64,000 nucleotides of DNA from Flavobacteriales bacterium (GCA_019694805.1 JAIBBG010000004.1:1-64000), one strand, 5' to 3'. Shown: positions 34,713-43,754, counted from the stretch's first letter. Notes: a model not told the origin generated them from the letters alone. Program-made: numbers and translations.

Positions 34713-35573
34713 TTATTTCAGTGTGAAATTCACAGGCACAGTCATGATCAGACGTACAGCACGACCATTTTGTTTAGCCGGAGTAAACTTCTTCAGTTTT
34801 TTCACTGCGTTTTCCGCAACCCGGCTAAGGTTAGGACCACCGGTTACGCCGCGTACTGTTTTCACGCCGCTCACAGTTCCGTCCTTTTCAACCACGAATT
34901 GAACAAACACTTTACCTTGGATATTGTTTTCCTTTTCCATTTCCGGATAAGGAGCATTCTCCATGATATCGCGTTGCATCGCGGTTTCACCACCTGGGTA
35001 GATCGGCATCTCACCTGCAGAGAATACAGGTTCTTCTACGACTTCTTCCTCAATGACTGTTACTACAGGTTCAATGGGACCGATAGGACCTTCTTCACCT
35101 TCCTGCGTTACAGTAGAGATGTTTTGATCTTTGAGATCGTCCACAGAAGCGATGGGTTGATCCACTTCCTCTTCCGTCACCTCAATTTCAGTGAACTTGA
35201 TTTGTTCAACGGTTGGTGGTGGTGGCGGTGGCGGCGGTGGTGGTGGTGGTGGTGGTGGCTCTTCCGGATTGGTTGGAGGAGGTGCCAACATTTCGACAAT
35301 TTTTTCCGCTGGAACTTCGACCTTGGCTTCAGCTCTCTCCCTGAAGATGTAAGGTGCGGTGAAACCAGCAGTAGCCAGAAAAACAGTTGTGCCTAATGCG
35401 ATAGCTAATGTGGCGCCGTGTCCTTTGCGGATTTTGTACGCCCCATATTCTTTGAACTTGTCATGGAAGACAATTTCATTCCTATCGCCATTCAGCACAT
35501 TGTTCCAGCTCATATCCATGCTTACCACAGCAATGACGACTGCGATAATGCCAACGATAAGTAGTGCTGTCAT
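34713..35573 (-). CDS. tonB: energy transducer TonB with polyproline tract
   Basis: 286 residues. Like the TonB-family protein at 21104, it begins with two helices (LLIVGIIAVVIAVVSM and ATLAIALGTTVFLATAGFTA) around the motif MDMSWNNVL...DRNEIVF...EYGAYKIRKGH. A run of 15 consecutive prolines (about residues 106-120) and an acidic linker span the periplasm. The C-terminal TonB domain has YPGGETAMQRDIM, GKVFVQFVVEKDGTV and RLIMTVPVNF. It energises outer-membrane transporters with the ExbB/ExbD complex encoded just upstream. It is the last gene of exbB-exbD-exbD-tonB. The proline tract is encoded by CCA/CCG repeats (35214-35258), a possible slippage site, and should need EF-P for translation. 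Confidence 0.94.
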   Translation of the reverse strand: MTALLIVGIIAVVIAVVSMDMSWNNVLNGDRNEIVFHDKFKEYGAYKIRKGHGATLAIALGTTVFLATAGFTAPYIFRERAEAKVEVPAEKIVEMLAPPPTNPEEPPPPPPPPPPPPPPPTVEQIKFTEIEVTEEEVDQPIASVDDLKDQNISTVTQEGEEGPIGPIEPVVTVIEEEVVEEPVFSAGEMPIYPGGETAMQRDIMENAPYPEMEKENNIQGKVFVQFVVEKDGTVSGVKTVRGVTGGPNLSRVAENAVKKLKKFTPAKQNGRAVRLIMTVPVNFTLK

Positions 35574-35644
35574 GTGTTATAAATTTTTTGGTTCGACCTG
35601 ATGCACTGTACACACTAAAGCGTGCTTGGTTCATCAGAGATCAA

Positions 35645-36292
35645 TTATTTTTTCTTTAATCCAAGTTCAGATGATTTCTGTCTCACAGCGATGGCTTCAC
35701 TCTCTGCCATATCCTGAATGGCGCGCTTACGCACATTGCAGATATTGAGTTCATCCATAGCGTTGATCACATTTTTGAATTTGGTGTTCTCAATTGTTTT
35801 AATCACACAAAATGGTGCCTTTTCTGAACCGACCACTTGCTTGTATGCTTCCTGATAAGTTGGTTCATCAATCTCTTTGCTTTCGAGTTTGGCTTTGAGT
35901 TGGTTCACCTGATCATTCACTGCGCTGTTTTTATCCAGCATAATTTTTCTGAAGCCTTCTGTAGAAAAATCAGTGAGCATCAATTGTGTGGTATCTGGTT
36001 TAAATGCACCGAAGTAATAGAACACTTCATTTTCGTGTTCACCGAGCAACAATGTAGTCGCCAGTGCATCATCCAATTTGGTTTTATCATCCTGATTATC
36101 GACCTCTTTTGGGTAGATAATCTCCATGGCCTTTGGTTTTGCGAGCGTAGCTGCAAGTACGAAGAATGTTAGGAGGAGGAACGCGAGATCGACCATTGGG
36201 GTCATATCAATGCGTGCCGAACCTTTCTTCGCTTTCTTCTTGCCGTGTTTACCACCGCCGCCGCCACCGCCACCTTCTACTATTTCTGCCAT
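35645..36292 (-). CDS. exbD: ExbD/TolR-family biopolymer transporter (second copy)
   Basis: 215 residues. The cytoplasmic start is unusual: eight consecutive glycines followed by a Lys-rich stretch (KHGKKKAKKG). Then comes the family motif RIDMTPMVDLAFLLLTFFV, with the proton-pathway Asp in MVDLAF, and a periplasmic domain. It is one of two ExbDs forming the rotor core in ExbB. The two paralogues differ in their periplasmic parts and could form a hetero-pair, as in some other Bacteroidota; inferred. It lies between exbD1 and tonB in the operon. Confidence 0.92.
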   Translation of the reverse strand: MAEIVEGGGGGGGGKHGKKKAKKGSARIDMTPMVDLAFLLLTFFVLAATLAKPKAMEIIYPKEVDNQDDKTKLDDALATTLLLGEHENEVFYYFGAFKPDTTQLMLTDFSTEGFRKIMLDKNSAVNDQVNQLKAKLESKEIDEPTYQEAYKQVVGSEKAPFCVIKTIENTKFKNVINAMDELNICNVRKRAIQDMAESEAIAVRQKSSELGLKKK

Positions 36293-36325
36293 ATTGCTAT
36301 AGTTCTTTTATAAAGGTGTGATTTG

Positions 36326-37006
36326 TTAATGTGCATCGAGATTAGCGTCTGCAGTACCCTCGGAGCCTTCAAGGTTGGTAACCATGTTAAACTGGAAAAT
36401 TTGTTTATCACGGAAGACGTCAATGACTTTTTCAACCTTAGCGTAATCAGTATTACCATCAGCTTTGATGGCATATCTCAATCCATTTTCTTTCAACTCT
36501 TCTTTGGTTGCGCCATTTTCAGTGGCATCATCCATAAAGGCGTAGTAGCCTTCTTGGATCCAATCGCCGAGTTGATTATTCAAAGAATCGAGCGGAATTC
36601 CTTTACCTGCAGCATCCAGTGCTTCTTTTTGTTCATCATCACCAGAGATGTATTGTGCGAGAAGTTCAACGGGTTGACCGAAGGTGCCCATTTTAGAGAA
36701 ATTCTCCACTTGTTCTGCGGTAAGTTTCATTCCAGGATAACGCACAGCCATGCGTTGTATCAGTTTTTCACGAACACCACGACCAGAAATGTCGAAGTAA
36801 GCGCGGCCGGCAGTATCAATCGTGATGAGCATCACTTTTTCCGGCAACTGAGTCAGCGAAGTGGAAGAAGGTGGATCCGCTTTGATCGGCTCCATATTTC
36901 TGAACTTCGCGGTGAGCATGAAGAACGTTACCAGCAGGAACGCAAGGTCAACCATGGGCGTCATGTCCAGGCTGGGTGCGCTTTTGGGAACTTTAATTTT
37001 TGGCAT
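36326..37006 (-). CDS. exbD: ExbD/TolR-family biopolymer transporter (first copy)
   Basis: 226 residues. It opens with PKIKVPKSAPSLDMTPMVDLAFLLVTFFM, with the conserved Asp in the single helix, followed by a larger periplasmic domain with LPEKVMLITIDTAGRAYFDISG and a C-terminal YAKVEKVIDVFRDKQIFQFNMV, the usual peptidoglycan-facing ExbD fold. It works with ExbB and TonB. It is 33 bases upstream of the second exbD. Confidence 0.93.
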   Translation of the reverse strand: MPKIKVPKSAPSLDMTPMVDLAFLLVTFFMLTAKFRNMEPIKADPPSSTSLTQLPEKVMLITIDTAGRAYFDISGRGVREKLIQRMAVRYPGMKLTAEQVENFSKMGTFGQPVELLAQYISGDDEQKEALDAAGKGIPLDSLNNQLGDWIQEGYYAFMDDATENGATKEELKENGLRYAIKADGNTDYAKVEKVIDVFRDKQIFQFNMVTNLEGSEGTADANLDAH

Positions 37007-37049
37007 CGTTCTGCTTCTTAAAATTTATCAGATTTAAAGCGTGCAGAGA

Positions 37050-37898
37050 TCAATGTTTTGCTGCGAAAGTCTGAGCTACAGAGAAACCTGCTTCATCAAT
37101 ACCATAAGTCAATTGGTCAATACGGTTTGAGAAGAAGTTATAAAGGAGGATAGCGAGAGCTGACGCAAGGATTCCGAGGAATGTATTTACAAGTGCTTCA
37201 GAGATACCGACAGAAAGTTGTGCTGGATCTGGAACACCGGCAGCCATCGCGGAGAAGGATTTGATCATACCTGATACCGTACCAAGGAGACCGATCAATA
37301 CACCGAGTGATGCTGAAGTCGAAAGGATCACAAGGTTTTTAGACAGCATTGGAAGCTCGAGTGAAGTAGCTTCTTCCAACTCTTGTTTCAACGACTGGAG
37401 TTTAGTTTCCTTGTCCATATTCGGATCATTCGACAATGCCTTGTATTTGGTAAGTCCTGCGCGCATTACAGCACCAACAGATCCTTTTTGTTTGTCGCAA
37501 GCTTGAATGGCAGCATCGATTTGGCCGTTATTGAGAAGACCACGAACATTCATGATGAATTTGTCCACGCTACCAGTACCGCGAGCCATCAGGAGGCTGA
37601 TAAGACGCTCGAGGAAGAAAGTGAAAACAATGATGTTTACAGCGATCAGGAAAGGCACGATGAAACCGCCTTTGTAGATTGTACCATAGAGGTTACCATC
37701 AACAGGGTGACCAACCTTTCTGATTTCATCCAGTTGTTCTGGAGTGTAAGTATCGGCCATAGCCGGATCGTACCCTTCAAAGTTTTGAGGATTACCCAAA
37801 ACAAACATGTAGATCATCACGCCAACGATCAAAGCGACCGGAATGGCGATGTAAGGAAAAATTGAGCTAAAACTGCTACCTGACTTCGATTTGCTCAT
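37050..37898 (-). CDS. exbB: MotA/TolQ/ExbB proton channel protein
   Basis: 282 residues with helices near 12-30, 75-95, 190-215 and 235-255. The family core LSKNLVILSTSASLGVLIGLLGTVSGMIKSFSAM is present (quoted here in parts: LGVLIGLLGT, VSGMIKSF), followed by SVGISEALVNTFLGILASALAILLYNF. It forms the pentameric stator around ExbD that converts proton flow into force on TonB. It is the first gene of the exb-tonB operon; a possible -7 box is at 38023. Confidence 0.93.
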   Translation of the reverse strand: MSKSKSGSSFSSIFPYIAIPVALIVGVMIYMFVLGNPQNFEGYDPAMADTYTPEQLDEIRKVGHPVDGNLYGTIYKGGFIVPFLIAVNIIVFTFFLERLISLLMARGTGSVDKFIMNVRGLLNNGQIDAAIQACDKQKGSVGAVMRAGLTKYKALSNDPNMDKETKLQSLKQELEEATSLELPMLSKNLVILSTSASLGVLIGLLGTVSGMIKSFSAMAAGVPDPAQLSVGISEALVNTFLGILASALAILLYNFFSNRIDQLTYGIDEAGFSVAQTFAAKH

Positions 37899-38022
37899 AG
37901 CGTTTTTGTTTTTTGAGGTTGATTATTGATGATATTAATAATGAATACTTTTCAACATTTTGGTGATCAATCGCACTATTCACGGACAAACCGGAAAGTT
38001 GATAACCCCAAATTGAAGGCGT

Positions 38023-38030
38023 CAAACATA
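38023..38030 (-). promoter_or_regulatory. candidate -7 box for the exb-tonB operon
   Basis: The minus strand reads TATGTTTG (plus CAAACATA), an exact TAnnTTTG. A minus-strand TTTG (plus CAAA, 38054-38057) lies 23 bases upstream, slightly more than the usual 19-21. The leader would be about 120 bases. Confidence 0.4.
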
Positions 38031-38224
38031 GTAAAACTTTGGTGACGTCATGTCAAATAAAAGTTGTCAATTCCAAAATGGTTTCAAACCCATCGTAAGG
38101 CGTTGATTTTTACCGTTTGCAATACAACGGAATAAGTTGAAAGGAATTGAAATATTATTCCTGAAACGGCTTAAAATGATGTTCAAAAATCACAAGTCTG
38201 AGGTCAACCGATTATACCCAATAA

Positions 38225-38251
38225 AAAAGCCGGCTTTTGAAGCCGGCTTTT
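38225..38251. terminator. bidirectional-looking terminator after the peroxiredoxin gene
   Basis: AAAAGCCGGCTT (38225-38236) pairs perfectly with AAGCCGGCTTTT (38240-38251) over a 3-base loop. A on the left and T on the right allow function on either strand; by position it serves the minus-strand peroxiredoxin gene. Confidence 0.85.
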
Positions 38252-38273
38252 GATCATAATGGATCAGACCTGA

Positions 38274-38906
38274 TTAAGCGATTTCGTTCATGTAAGCAGC
38301 AACGCCATCATGAGATTCCTTCATTCCTTTGCTTCCTTTGGTCCAATTGGCAGGACAAACCTCACCATTTTGTTCGAAGAATTGGAGTGCATCCACCATG
38401 CGGATTGCCTCGTCTACGCTACGACCCAGAGGGAAGTTGTTGATGAGCATGTGTTGTACTACACCTTGTTTATCGATGAGGAAAAGACCACGGAAGGCGA
38501 TCATAGATTCCGAAGCAACAAGGCGCATATCTTCATCATACTGGTATTCGCCATTCAAAACACCGAAAGCATCGGAAATGGTTTTGCTGGTATCGGCCAC
38601 AATTGGGTAAGTGATTCCTTTGATACCACCTTCCTTTTTGCTCATCTGGAGCCATCCCCAGTGTGATTCTTCGGTATCCGTAGAACAAGCCACCACCGCG
38701 ACACCGCGTGATTCAAATTCTGCGAGTTTTTCCTGGAATGCGTGAAGTTCAGTTGGGCAAACGAAAGTAAAATCCTTCGGATAGAAGAAGAATACTACAT
38801 GTTTTTTTCCGATGTATTGATCGAGCGAAAAATCCTGAACGATTGTTCCGCCATTGATCACTGCTGAAGCCTTGAAAGAAGGCGCTTTTCTACCTACAAG
38901 TGCCAT
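38274..38906 (-). CDS. typical 2-Cys peroxiredoxin (AhpC/Prx1 type)
   Basis: 210 residues. Peroxidatic Cys50 in DFTFVCPTEL and resolving Cys184 in GEVCPANW are both present, with the catalytic YPxDFTFVCP context. A C-terminal tail after the resolving Cys (WTKGSKGMKE) is typical of the eukaryote-like Prx1 branch. It reduces hydrogen peroxide and organic peroxides, with thioredoxin or AhpF as reductant (not in the window). It is monocistronic, with an exact -7 box 35 bases upstream and a terminator downstream. Confidence 0.95.
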   Translation of the reverse strand: MALVGRKAPSFKASAVINGGTIVQDFSLDQYIGKKHVVFFFYPKDFTFVCPTELHAFQEKLAEFESRGVAVVACSTDTEESHWGWLQMSKKEGGIKGITYPIVADTSKTISDAFGVLNGEYQYDEDMRLVASESMIAFRGLFLIDKQGVVQHMLINNFPLGRSVDEAIRMVDALQFFEQNGEVCPANWTKGSKGMKESHDGVAAYMNEIA

Positions 38907-38941
38907 TGAATATTGTTTTTGTAATTCTTAAATTGAGGGTG

Positions 38942-38949
38942 CAAAAATA
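38942..38949 (-). promoter_or_regulatory. Bacteroidota -7 box for the peroxiredoxin gene
   Basis: The minus strand reads TATTTTTG (plus CAAAAATA), an exact TAnnTTTG, 35 bases before the start codon. No OxyR-type palindrome is evident by eye. Confidence 0.5.
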
Positions 38950-39031
38950 GACACACGTTATATACACCACGTGAGATTCCTCACCTGCGATAAATCAAAA
39001 CAATGTGTTTTGGGATTTGTTCCGATAAAGA

Positions 39032-40438
39032 TTAAATATGAAGCGCGCGTTTTGCCGAAGCGTCCAATGCAGCTTCTTTGAAGCTTTCTGTAAAAGTTGG
39101 ATGGGCATGACTGATTCTTCCGATATCCTCGGCGCTTGCACGGAATTCCATAGCCACCACAGCTTCAGCTATCATATCAGCTGCCCTTGGACCGATCATA
39201 TGTACGCCTAAAATTTCATCAGTATCTTTATGAGCGAGAACTTTGATCTGTCCATCGAGATCCATGCTGGCGCGAGCACGACCACTCGCTTTGAATGGAA
39301 ATGAACCAACTTTGTAAGCAACACCTGCTTCTTTCAATTGTTCCTCTGTTTGTCCAACCGAGGCGACTTCAGGCCAGGTATAAACCACGCCTGGAATAAG
39401 ATTGTAATTGATATGAGGTTTTTGACCAGCAATCACCTCCGCAACAAAAACGCCTTCCTCTTCAGCTTTATGCGCAAGCATGGCGCCTCGAACCACATCG
39501 CCGATGGCATAAATACCAGGAATATTGGTTTGGAGATGGTCATCTACCTTTACACGGCCTCGTTCATCCATTTCAACACCTGACTTGTCAAGCGCCAGTT
39601 TATCGGTATATGGTTTTCTACCTACTGCCACAAGAACATAGTCGCCTTCAAGGCTCACTTCTTCGCCTTTAGCGTTGTCGGCCTTTACAGTTACTGTTTT
39701 CCCTTTTGCGCTTACTTCTTTGACTTTATGCGAAAGATAAAATTCAAAATTGTTCTTCTTCAAAACACGTTGAAGTTCTTTGCCCATCGTACGGTCCATG
39801 GTAGGAATGATGCTGTCCATAAATTCAACAACACTCACTTTCGCTCCGAGGCGACCATAAACGCTGCCAAGCTCGAGACCAATCACTCCTCCACCAATCA
39901 CGATGAGGTGTTTGGGAACTTCATCCAACTTCAATGCCTCTGTACTGGTGATGATGCGTTTCTTATCAATGTTGATGAAGGGAAGCGAAGCTGGTTTTGA
40001 ACCAGTAGCGATGATTACATTTTTAGCTCCAACCTGATCAACTGTTCCATCATCTTTGGTGATGTTGATGGTGTTTTTGTTTTCGAACGAGCCATGACCA
40101 CGCAATACATCGATCTTATTTTTCTTCATGAGAAAATTGATCCCGGCAACAGTCTGATCTACGACATCTTGTTTGCGTTTGATCATTTGTCCGATGTTCA
40201 CTTTGGGATCGCTTTTCATATCGATACCATGCTCTTTAAACGTATGCAACGCATTATAATAGTGTTCTGAAGAATCCAGCAATGCTTTGCTTGGGATACA
40301 ACCCACATTGAGACAAGTACCACCCAATGTAGCATAACGCTCAATGAGTGCTGTTTTCAATCCGAGTTGTGCACAACGAATAGCGGCTACATAACCACCG
40401 GGACCGGAACCGATCACCACGACATCATATTGATTCAT
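39032..40438 (-). CDS. lpdA: dihydrolipoyl dehydrogenase (E3)
   Basis: 468 residues, full length. FAD-binding GSGPGGYVAA at the N-terminus, redox-active pair Cys42/Cys47 in GGTCLNVGCIPSK, NAD-binding GGGVIGLELGSVYGRLG, and the C-terminal catalytic His-Glu in HAHPTFTESFKEA. It reoxidises lipoamide in pyruvate, 2-oxoglutarate and branched-chain dehydrogenase complexes. E1 and E2 genes are not nearby. An exact -7 box lies 20 bases before the ATG. Confidence 0.96.
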   Translation of the reverse strand: MNQYDVVVIGSGPGGYVAAIRCAQLGLKTALIERYATLGGTCLNVGCIPSKALLDSSEHYYNALHTFKEHGIDMKSDPKVNIGQMIKRKQDVVDQTVAGINFLMKKNKIDVLRGHGSFENKNTINITKDDGTVDQVGAKNVIIATGSKPASLPFINIDKKRIITSTEALKLDEVPKHLIVIGGGVIGLELGSVYGRLGAKVSVVEFMDSIIPTMDRTMGKELQRVLKKNNFEFYLSHKVKEVSAKGKTVTVKADNAKGEEVSLEGDYVLVAVGRKPYTDKLALDKSGVEMDERGRVKVDDHLQTNIPGIYAIGDVVRGAMLAHKAEEEGVFVAEVIAGQKPHINYNLIPGVVYTWPEVASVGQTEEQLKEAGVAYKVGSFPFKASGRARASMDLDGQIKVLAHKDTDEILGVHMIGPRAADMIAEAVVAMEFRASAEDIGRISHAHPTFTESFKEAALDASAKRALHI

Positions 40439-40458
40439 AAAAGAGAAATAAGTGCGAC

Positions 40459-40466
40459 AAATTTAA
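40459..40466 (-). promoter_or_regulatory. Bacteroidota -7 box for lpdA
   Basis: The minus strand reads TAAATTTG (plus CAAATTTA), an exact TAnnTTTG, 20 bases before the lpdA start. Confidence 0.5.
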
Positions 40467-40548
40467 AGGCGAAGATGAGGTGATTGTTCAGTTTGGGACC
40501 AAAGTCATGAGATCACTGGAGATGGATGATCCGGATCAATTGAAAGGA

Positions 40549-41499
40549 CTAACTCAAATCAGGTAGTTGCGGAGGAGATGGTTTGGCAAATTTCCTCTTC
40601 AAAATAAGGGTGTTATATCTGAACCAATTCACCAGGAAGCCTGTGAACCCCTTGTTGTTGGGATACATCGAGCAATAATCCAAGAAGGACAATTGCATGA
40701 TGTACCTCTCACTTTCCCTACGATAATAATTGATAATCGCTTGAGGAGCGTGATCATTGATGCATTCACCGAGACGAGTCAGATGGTAGTCAGCATAGAT
40801 CCGTGGAGTGAGCTCCGAAGCATTTCTTTGGATGAACACTATTTCACTACCAGGATGTCTCTGACGTTTTTCACCGGCTTTCCAATGGATAATTGTTCCG
40901 GGATACCATGTATTGGTCCACTTGAATTTTTTCGCGAAGCGGATAAAAAAATCGTAGTCCTGATGTCGGTGAAGAGATTCATCGAACATGATATGCAAAG
41001 CTTTTTCGCGCCATACCATCCAAGAAGAAGTCTGAGCAAAACCAATGGTGAGCAAATACTCCAATGGCGTGAGAGAAGGTACCATAACACGGCTTGGCGC
41101 ATAACTTTTGATGTGACCATCATCAATAAATGCGCTACCATAAATACCATCAGCACGTGACTTGATCAATTCATCAAGTTTATTGGACAAATGATCGGGC
41201 AAAAACTCGTCATCACTATCCAGAAACGCAATGACCTCACCCTTTGCTTCTTTCAATCCATGATTGCGCATCACATTGCCATTCGATTTTTTTTCATGAT
41301 GAAAAAACCGGATGCGCGGATCTTGAAAAGACTCTATCACAAATTCAAGGTTGACCTCCGAAGCGTCGTCCATCACGAGAATTTCAAGCTTTGGATAATC
41401 CTGTGAGATCACAGACTGTATGGCGCGTTTCAATTCATCCGGTCGATTGTGAACCGGAATGACAACGGAAACCAAGATATCCTGCGTATTTTTCGACAT
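40549..41499 (-). CDS. family 2 glycosyltransferase
   Basis: 316 residues. GT-A fold with SVVIPVHNRPDELKRAIQSVISQ at the start (quoted parts: SVVIPVHN, AIQSVISQDYP), the metal-binding DSD in FLDSDDEF (residues 94-96), and HQDYDFFIRFAKKF late in the catalytic domain. It transfers a sugar from a nucleotide donor to a growing glycan; donor and acceptor cannot be told. It diverges from the Wzm/Wzt exporter genes and sits at the edge of the surface-glycan locus, so a role in that polysaccharide is likely. Confidence 0.9.
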   Translation of the reverse strand: MSKNTQDILVSVVIPVHNRPDELKRAIQSVISQDYPKLEILVMDDASEVNLEFVIESFQDPRIRFFHHEKKSNGNVMRNHGLKEAKGEVIAFLDSDDEFLPDHLSNKLDELIKSRADGIYGSAFIDDGHIKSYAPSRVMVPSLTPLEYLLTIGFAQTSSWMVWREKALHIMFDESLHRHQDYDFFIRFAKKFKWTNTWYPGTIIHWKAGEKRQRHPGSEIVFIQRNASELTPRIYADYHLTRLGECINDHAPQAIINYYRRESERYIMQLSFLDYCSMYPNNKGFTGFLVNWFRYNTLILKRKFAKPSPPQLPDLS

Positions 41500-41510
41500 G
41501 TGAATCAGGG

Positions 41511-41518
41511 CAAAAATA
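41511..41518 (-). promoter_or_regulatory. Bacteroidota -7 box for the glycosyltransferase gene
   Basis: The minus strand reads TATTTTTG (plus CAAAAATA), an exact TAnnTTTG, 11 bases before the ATG at 41499. A one-mismatch box, TATTTTCG (41583-41590), faces the other way eight bases before the divergent permease gene. Confidence 0.5.
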
Positions 41519-41598
41519 CCATTTCACTTGTTGAAACGATGCCGAAGTATTGGTTATCGCTTTTCAGTTAGGCGTGTTATCCTATTTTCGCCGCTCGA

Positions 41599-42462
41599 AT
41601 GAAAGCACAGGAACACAGTCAGGAAAATTGGGATTTGGTCATCAGATCCAAGACGCATTGGCTGAGCTTGAACCTTCGTGAGTTGTGGCGTTATCGCGAT
41701 TTGTTGATGTTATTGGTGAAACGCGATTACAAAGCTTCATTCAAACAAACGATTCTTGGACCGATCTGGTTTTTCATACAGCCCCTTCTAACCTCTTCCG
41801 TATATGCTGTGATTTTTGGCCGAATTGCGAACATCAGTACAGATGGCAATCCGCGATTGTTGTTCTACATGGCCGGTGTGATCATGTGGAATTATTTCTC
41901 TACCTGTTTGACGGCCACATCAGCGACATTCGTAACGAATGCCAACATCTTCGGAAAGGTTTACTTCCCACGTTTGATCATGCCATTTTCGGTGGTGATT
42001 TCGAATTTGCTTCGATTTTCGGTTCAGTTCCTTTTCTTCTTTGGGGTATTGATTTATTATATGCGGATGCCGGAATACACCGTTCATTTAACTTGGGCTG
42101 TAGCACTTACGCCGATATTTCTCCTCATCATGGCATTGCTCGGTTTATCGATGGGCTTGATCGTTTCATCCCTCACAACCAAATATCGCGACCTTGCCCA
42201 CTTGGTTGGATTCGGCGTGCAGTTGATGATGTATGCCACACCAGTGGTTTATCCCGCATCCTTTTTAGAAGGAAAATGGAAAACAATGCTTGAACTCAAT
42301 CCTATGACCGCCGTCATTGAAGGGTTTCGATTCGCATTTATGGGCTCTGGAGCATTCAATCCCGTTTCCCTTTTCTACAGCATTGGAGTAACATTAGTAT
42401 TGCTTTTTATATCCATCATTCTCTTCAACAAAGTTGAAAAGGGCTTTATGGATACGGTATAA
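41599..42462 (+). CDS. polysaccharide ABC exporter permease (Wzm type)
   Basis: 287 residues with six membrane helices in the ABC-2 arrangement. Family marks: LRELWRYRDLLMLLVKRDYKASFKQTILGPIWF (parts LRELWRYRDLL and KQTILGPIWFF), LLFYMAGVIMWNYF and the late LNPMTAVIEGFRFAF. It forms the membrane channel that carries lipid-linked O-antigen or similar polysaccharide to the periplasm. The ATPase follows after five bases. Transport by an ABC system implies that the glycan chain is completed in the cytoplasm. Confidence 0.93.
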   Translation: MKAQEHSQENWDLVIRSKTHWLSLNLRELWRYRDLLMLLVKRDYKASFKQTILGPIWFFIQPLLTSSVYAVIFGRIANISTDGNPRLLFYMAGVIMWNYFSTCLTATSATFVTNANIFGKVYFPRLIMPFSVVISNLLRFSVQFLFFFGVLIYYMRMPEYTVHLTWAVALTPIFLLIMALLGLSMGLIVSSLTTKYRDLAHLVGFGVQLMMYATPVVYPASFLEGKWKTMLELNPMTAVIEGFRFAFMGSGAFNPVSLFYSIGVTLVLLFISIILFNKVEKGFMDTV

Positions 42463-42467
42463 CACTT

Positions 42468-43754
42468 ATGTCAAAATCAGTTCTCATAGCAGAAGATGTA
42501 AGCAAGATGTATCGTCTTGGGTTGGTCAGCACCAAATCATTGGCGCATGACATCAACCGATGGTGGCATGTTGTGCGAGGCAAAGAGGATCCATACCGTT
42601 TGGTTGGTGAAGCCAATGACCGATCTGCTAAAGGTGAGAGTGAATATGTATGGGCACTTCGCGACATCAATTTCAGCATTTATGAAGGCGAAGCCGTGGG
42701 GATTATTGGTCGAAATGGTGCGGGTAAATCAACCATGCTTAAGTTGCTTTCTCAAGTAACACAGCCAACCACCGGTACCATCAAAGTTCGTGGGCGCATT
42801 GCCAGCTTGCTGGAAGTGGGAACGGGTTTTCACCCTGAGCTTACCGGCCGTGAGAATATCTTTTTGAATGGTGCCATATTGGGTATGCGCAAAAGAGAGA
42901 TTCAACGCAAACTCGATGAGATCATCGCATTCAGCGGTGTAGAAAGATATATTGATACTCCGGTGAAGCGTTACAGCAGTGGGATGTATGTGAGACTTGC
43001 TTTCGCAGTGGCAGCGCATCTAGAAAGCGAAATTCTGATTGTCGATGAAGTTTTGGCCGTTGGTGATGCAGAATTTCAGAAGAAATGTTTGGGGAAGATG
43101 GGGGAAGTGAGTAAAGGACAAGGGCGCACTGTTCTTTTCGTTAGTCATAACATGTACGCCATTAAATCGCTGTGTTCGCGAGCGATCTACATGCAGAATG
43201 GCACCTTGAAAAATGACGGCAATGCATCGCTTATTGTAGACCAGTATTTGAGCGGATATGACAGCATGGACACTGCCCGAGCTTATCAGAACACCTTGTC
43301 GGATAAAGCCGTTTATCTTGAAAAGGCCGTTTGTCAGAATGCGGTAGGCTTAGAGAAATACATGTTCACTGCAGATGAGCCTATCCGTGTTGTTTTTACC
43401 ATAAAAAAGAAGACACCAGTAAGAGGAGTATTTCTTCACTTCGTATTGAAAAATTATGAAGAAGTAGCCATACTTGAAACAGATAGCCGCGAAGGAGGAT
43501 ATCCTGAAATTGACACGGATCTCGAAGGAGATTTCACATCAGTGATTGAGATTCCTTCCCGTATTCTTCGATCAGGTCGATATCATATCAGTGTAGGCAT
43601 CAGAAGCGAACAGCACGATCCTGCGCAGATAGAATCACTGGCTGCGTTTATGTCGTTCGATGTACTTGCAGATAAATCGCCACGTGATGCGCGTCGAAAT
43701 TCTATATTGAGCACCATTCTCGATTGGAAAGATGCGGGTCGTGTTGAAGCATAA
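42468..43754 (+). CDS. polysaccharide ABC exporter ATPase with carbohydrate-recognition domain (Wzt type)
   Basis: 428 residues. ATPase domain (1-260): Walker A GRNGAGKST (about 81-89), signature YSSGMYVRLAFAVA, Walker B ILIVDEVLAVGD, switch VLFVSHNM. A C-terminal Wzt-like beta-sandwich follows (about 270-415; VVFTIKKKTPVRGVFLHFVL), which in known systems reads the cap on the finished glycan before export. It partners the Wzm permease. Its stop abuts the stop of the convergent acetyltransferase gene with no base between. Confidence 0.93.
   Translation: MSKSVLIAEDVSKMYRLGLVSTKSLAHDINRWWHVVRGKEDPYRLVGEANDRSAKGESEYVWALRDINFSIYEGEAVGIIGRNGAGKSTMLKLLSQVTQPTTGTIKVRGRIASLLEVGTGFHPELTGRENIFLNGAILGMRKREIQRKLDEIIAFSGVERYIDTPVKRYSSGMYVRLAFAVAAHLESEILIVDEVLAVGDAEFQKKCLGKMGEVSKGQGRTVLFVSHNMYAIKSLCSRAIYMQNGTLKNDGNASLIVDQYLSGYDSMDTARAYQNTLSDKAVYLEKAVCQNAVGLEKYMFTADEPIRVVFTIKKKTPVRGVFLHFVLKNYEEVAILETDSREGGYPEIDTDLEGDFTSVIEIPSRILRSGRYHISVGIRSEQHDPAQIESLAAFMSFDVLADKSPRDARRNSILSTILDWKDAGRVEA

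Larger units (their letters stand above)
37899..38273. other. intergenic region between exbB and the peroxiredoxin gene
   Basis: 375 bases without a supported gene. It holds the peroxiredoxin terminator (38225-38251) and the probable promoter region of exbB, including an exact minus-strand -7 box at 38023-38030 with a TTTG further upstream. It is AT-rich; I see no RNA gene or repeat. Confidence 0.6.

Noticed and set aside
34770..35396. 208-residue plus-strand frame opposite tonB, rich in Trp and Arg
   Set aside because: It is the antisense reading of the proline repeat and linker (TGG runs), with no start context or family features.
36240..36290. Short GGT/GCC-type repeat that could be taken for a repeat array
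   Set aside because: It is the in-frame glycine tract of the second ExbD, not CRISPR or an intergenic repeat.
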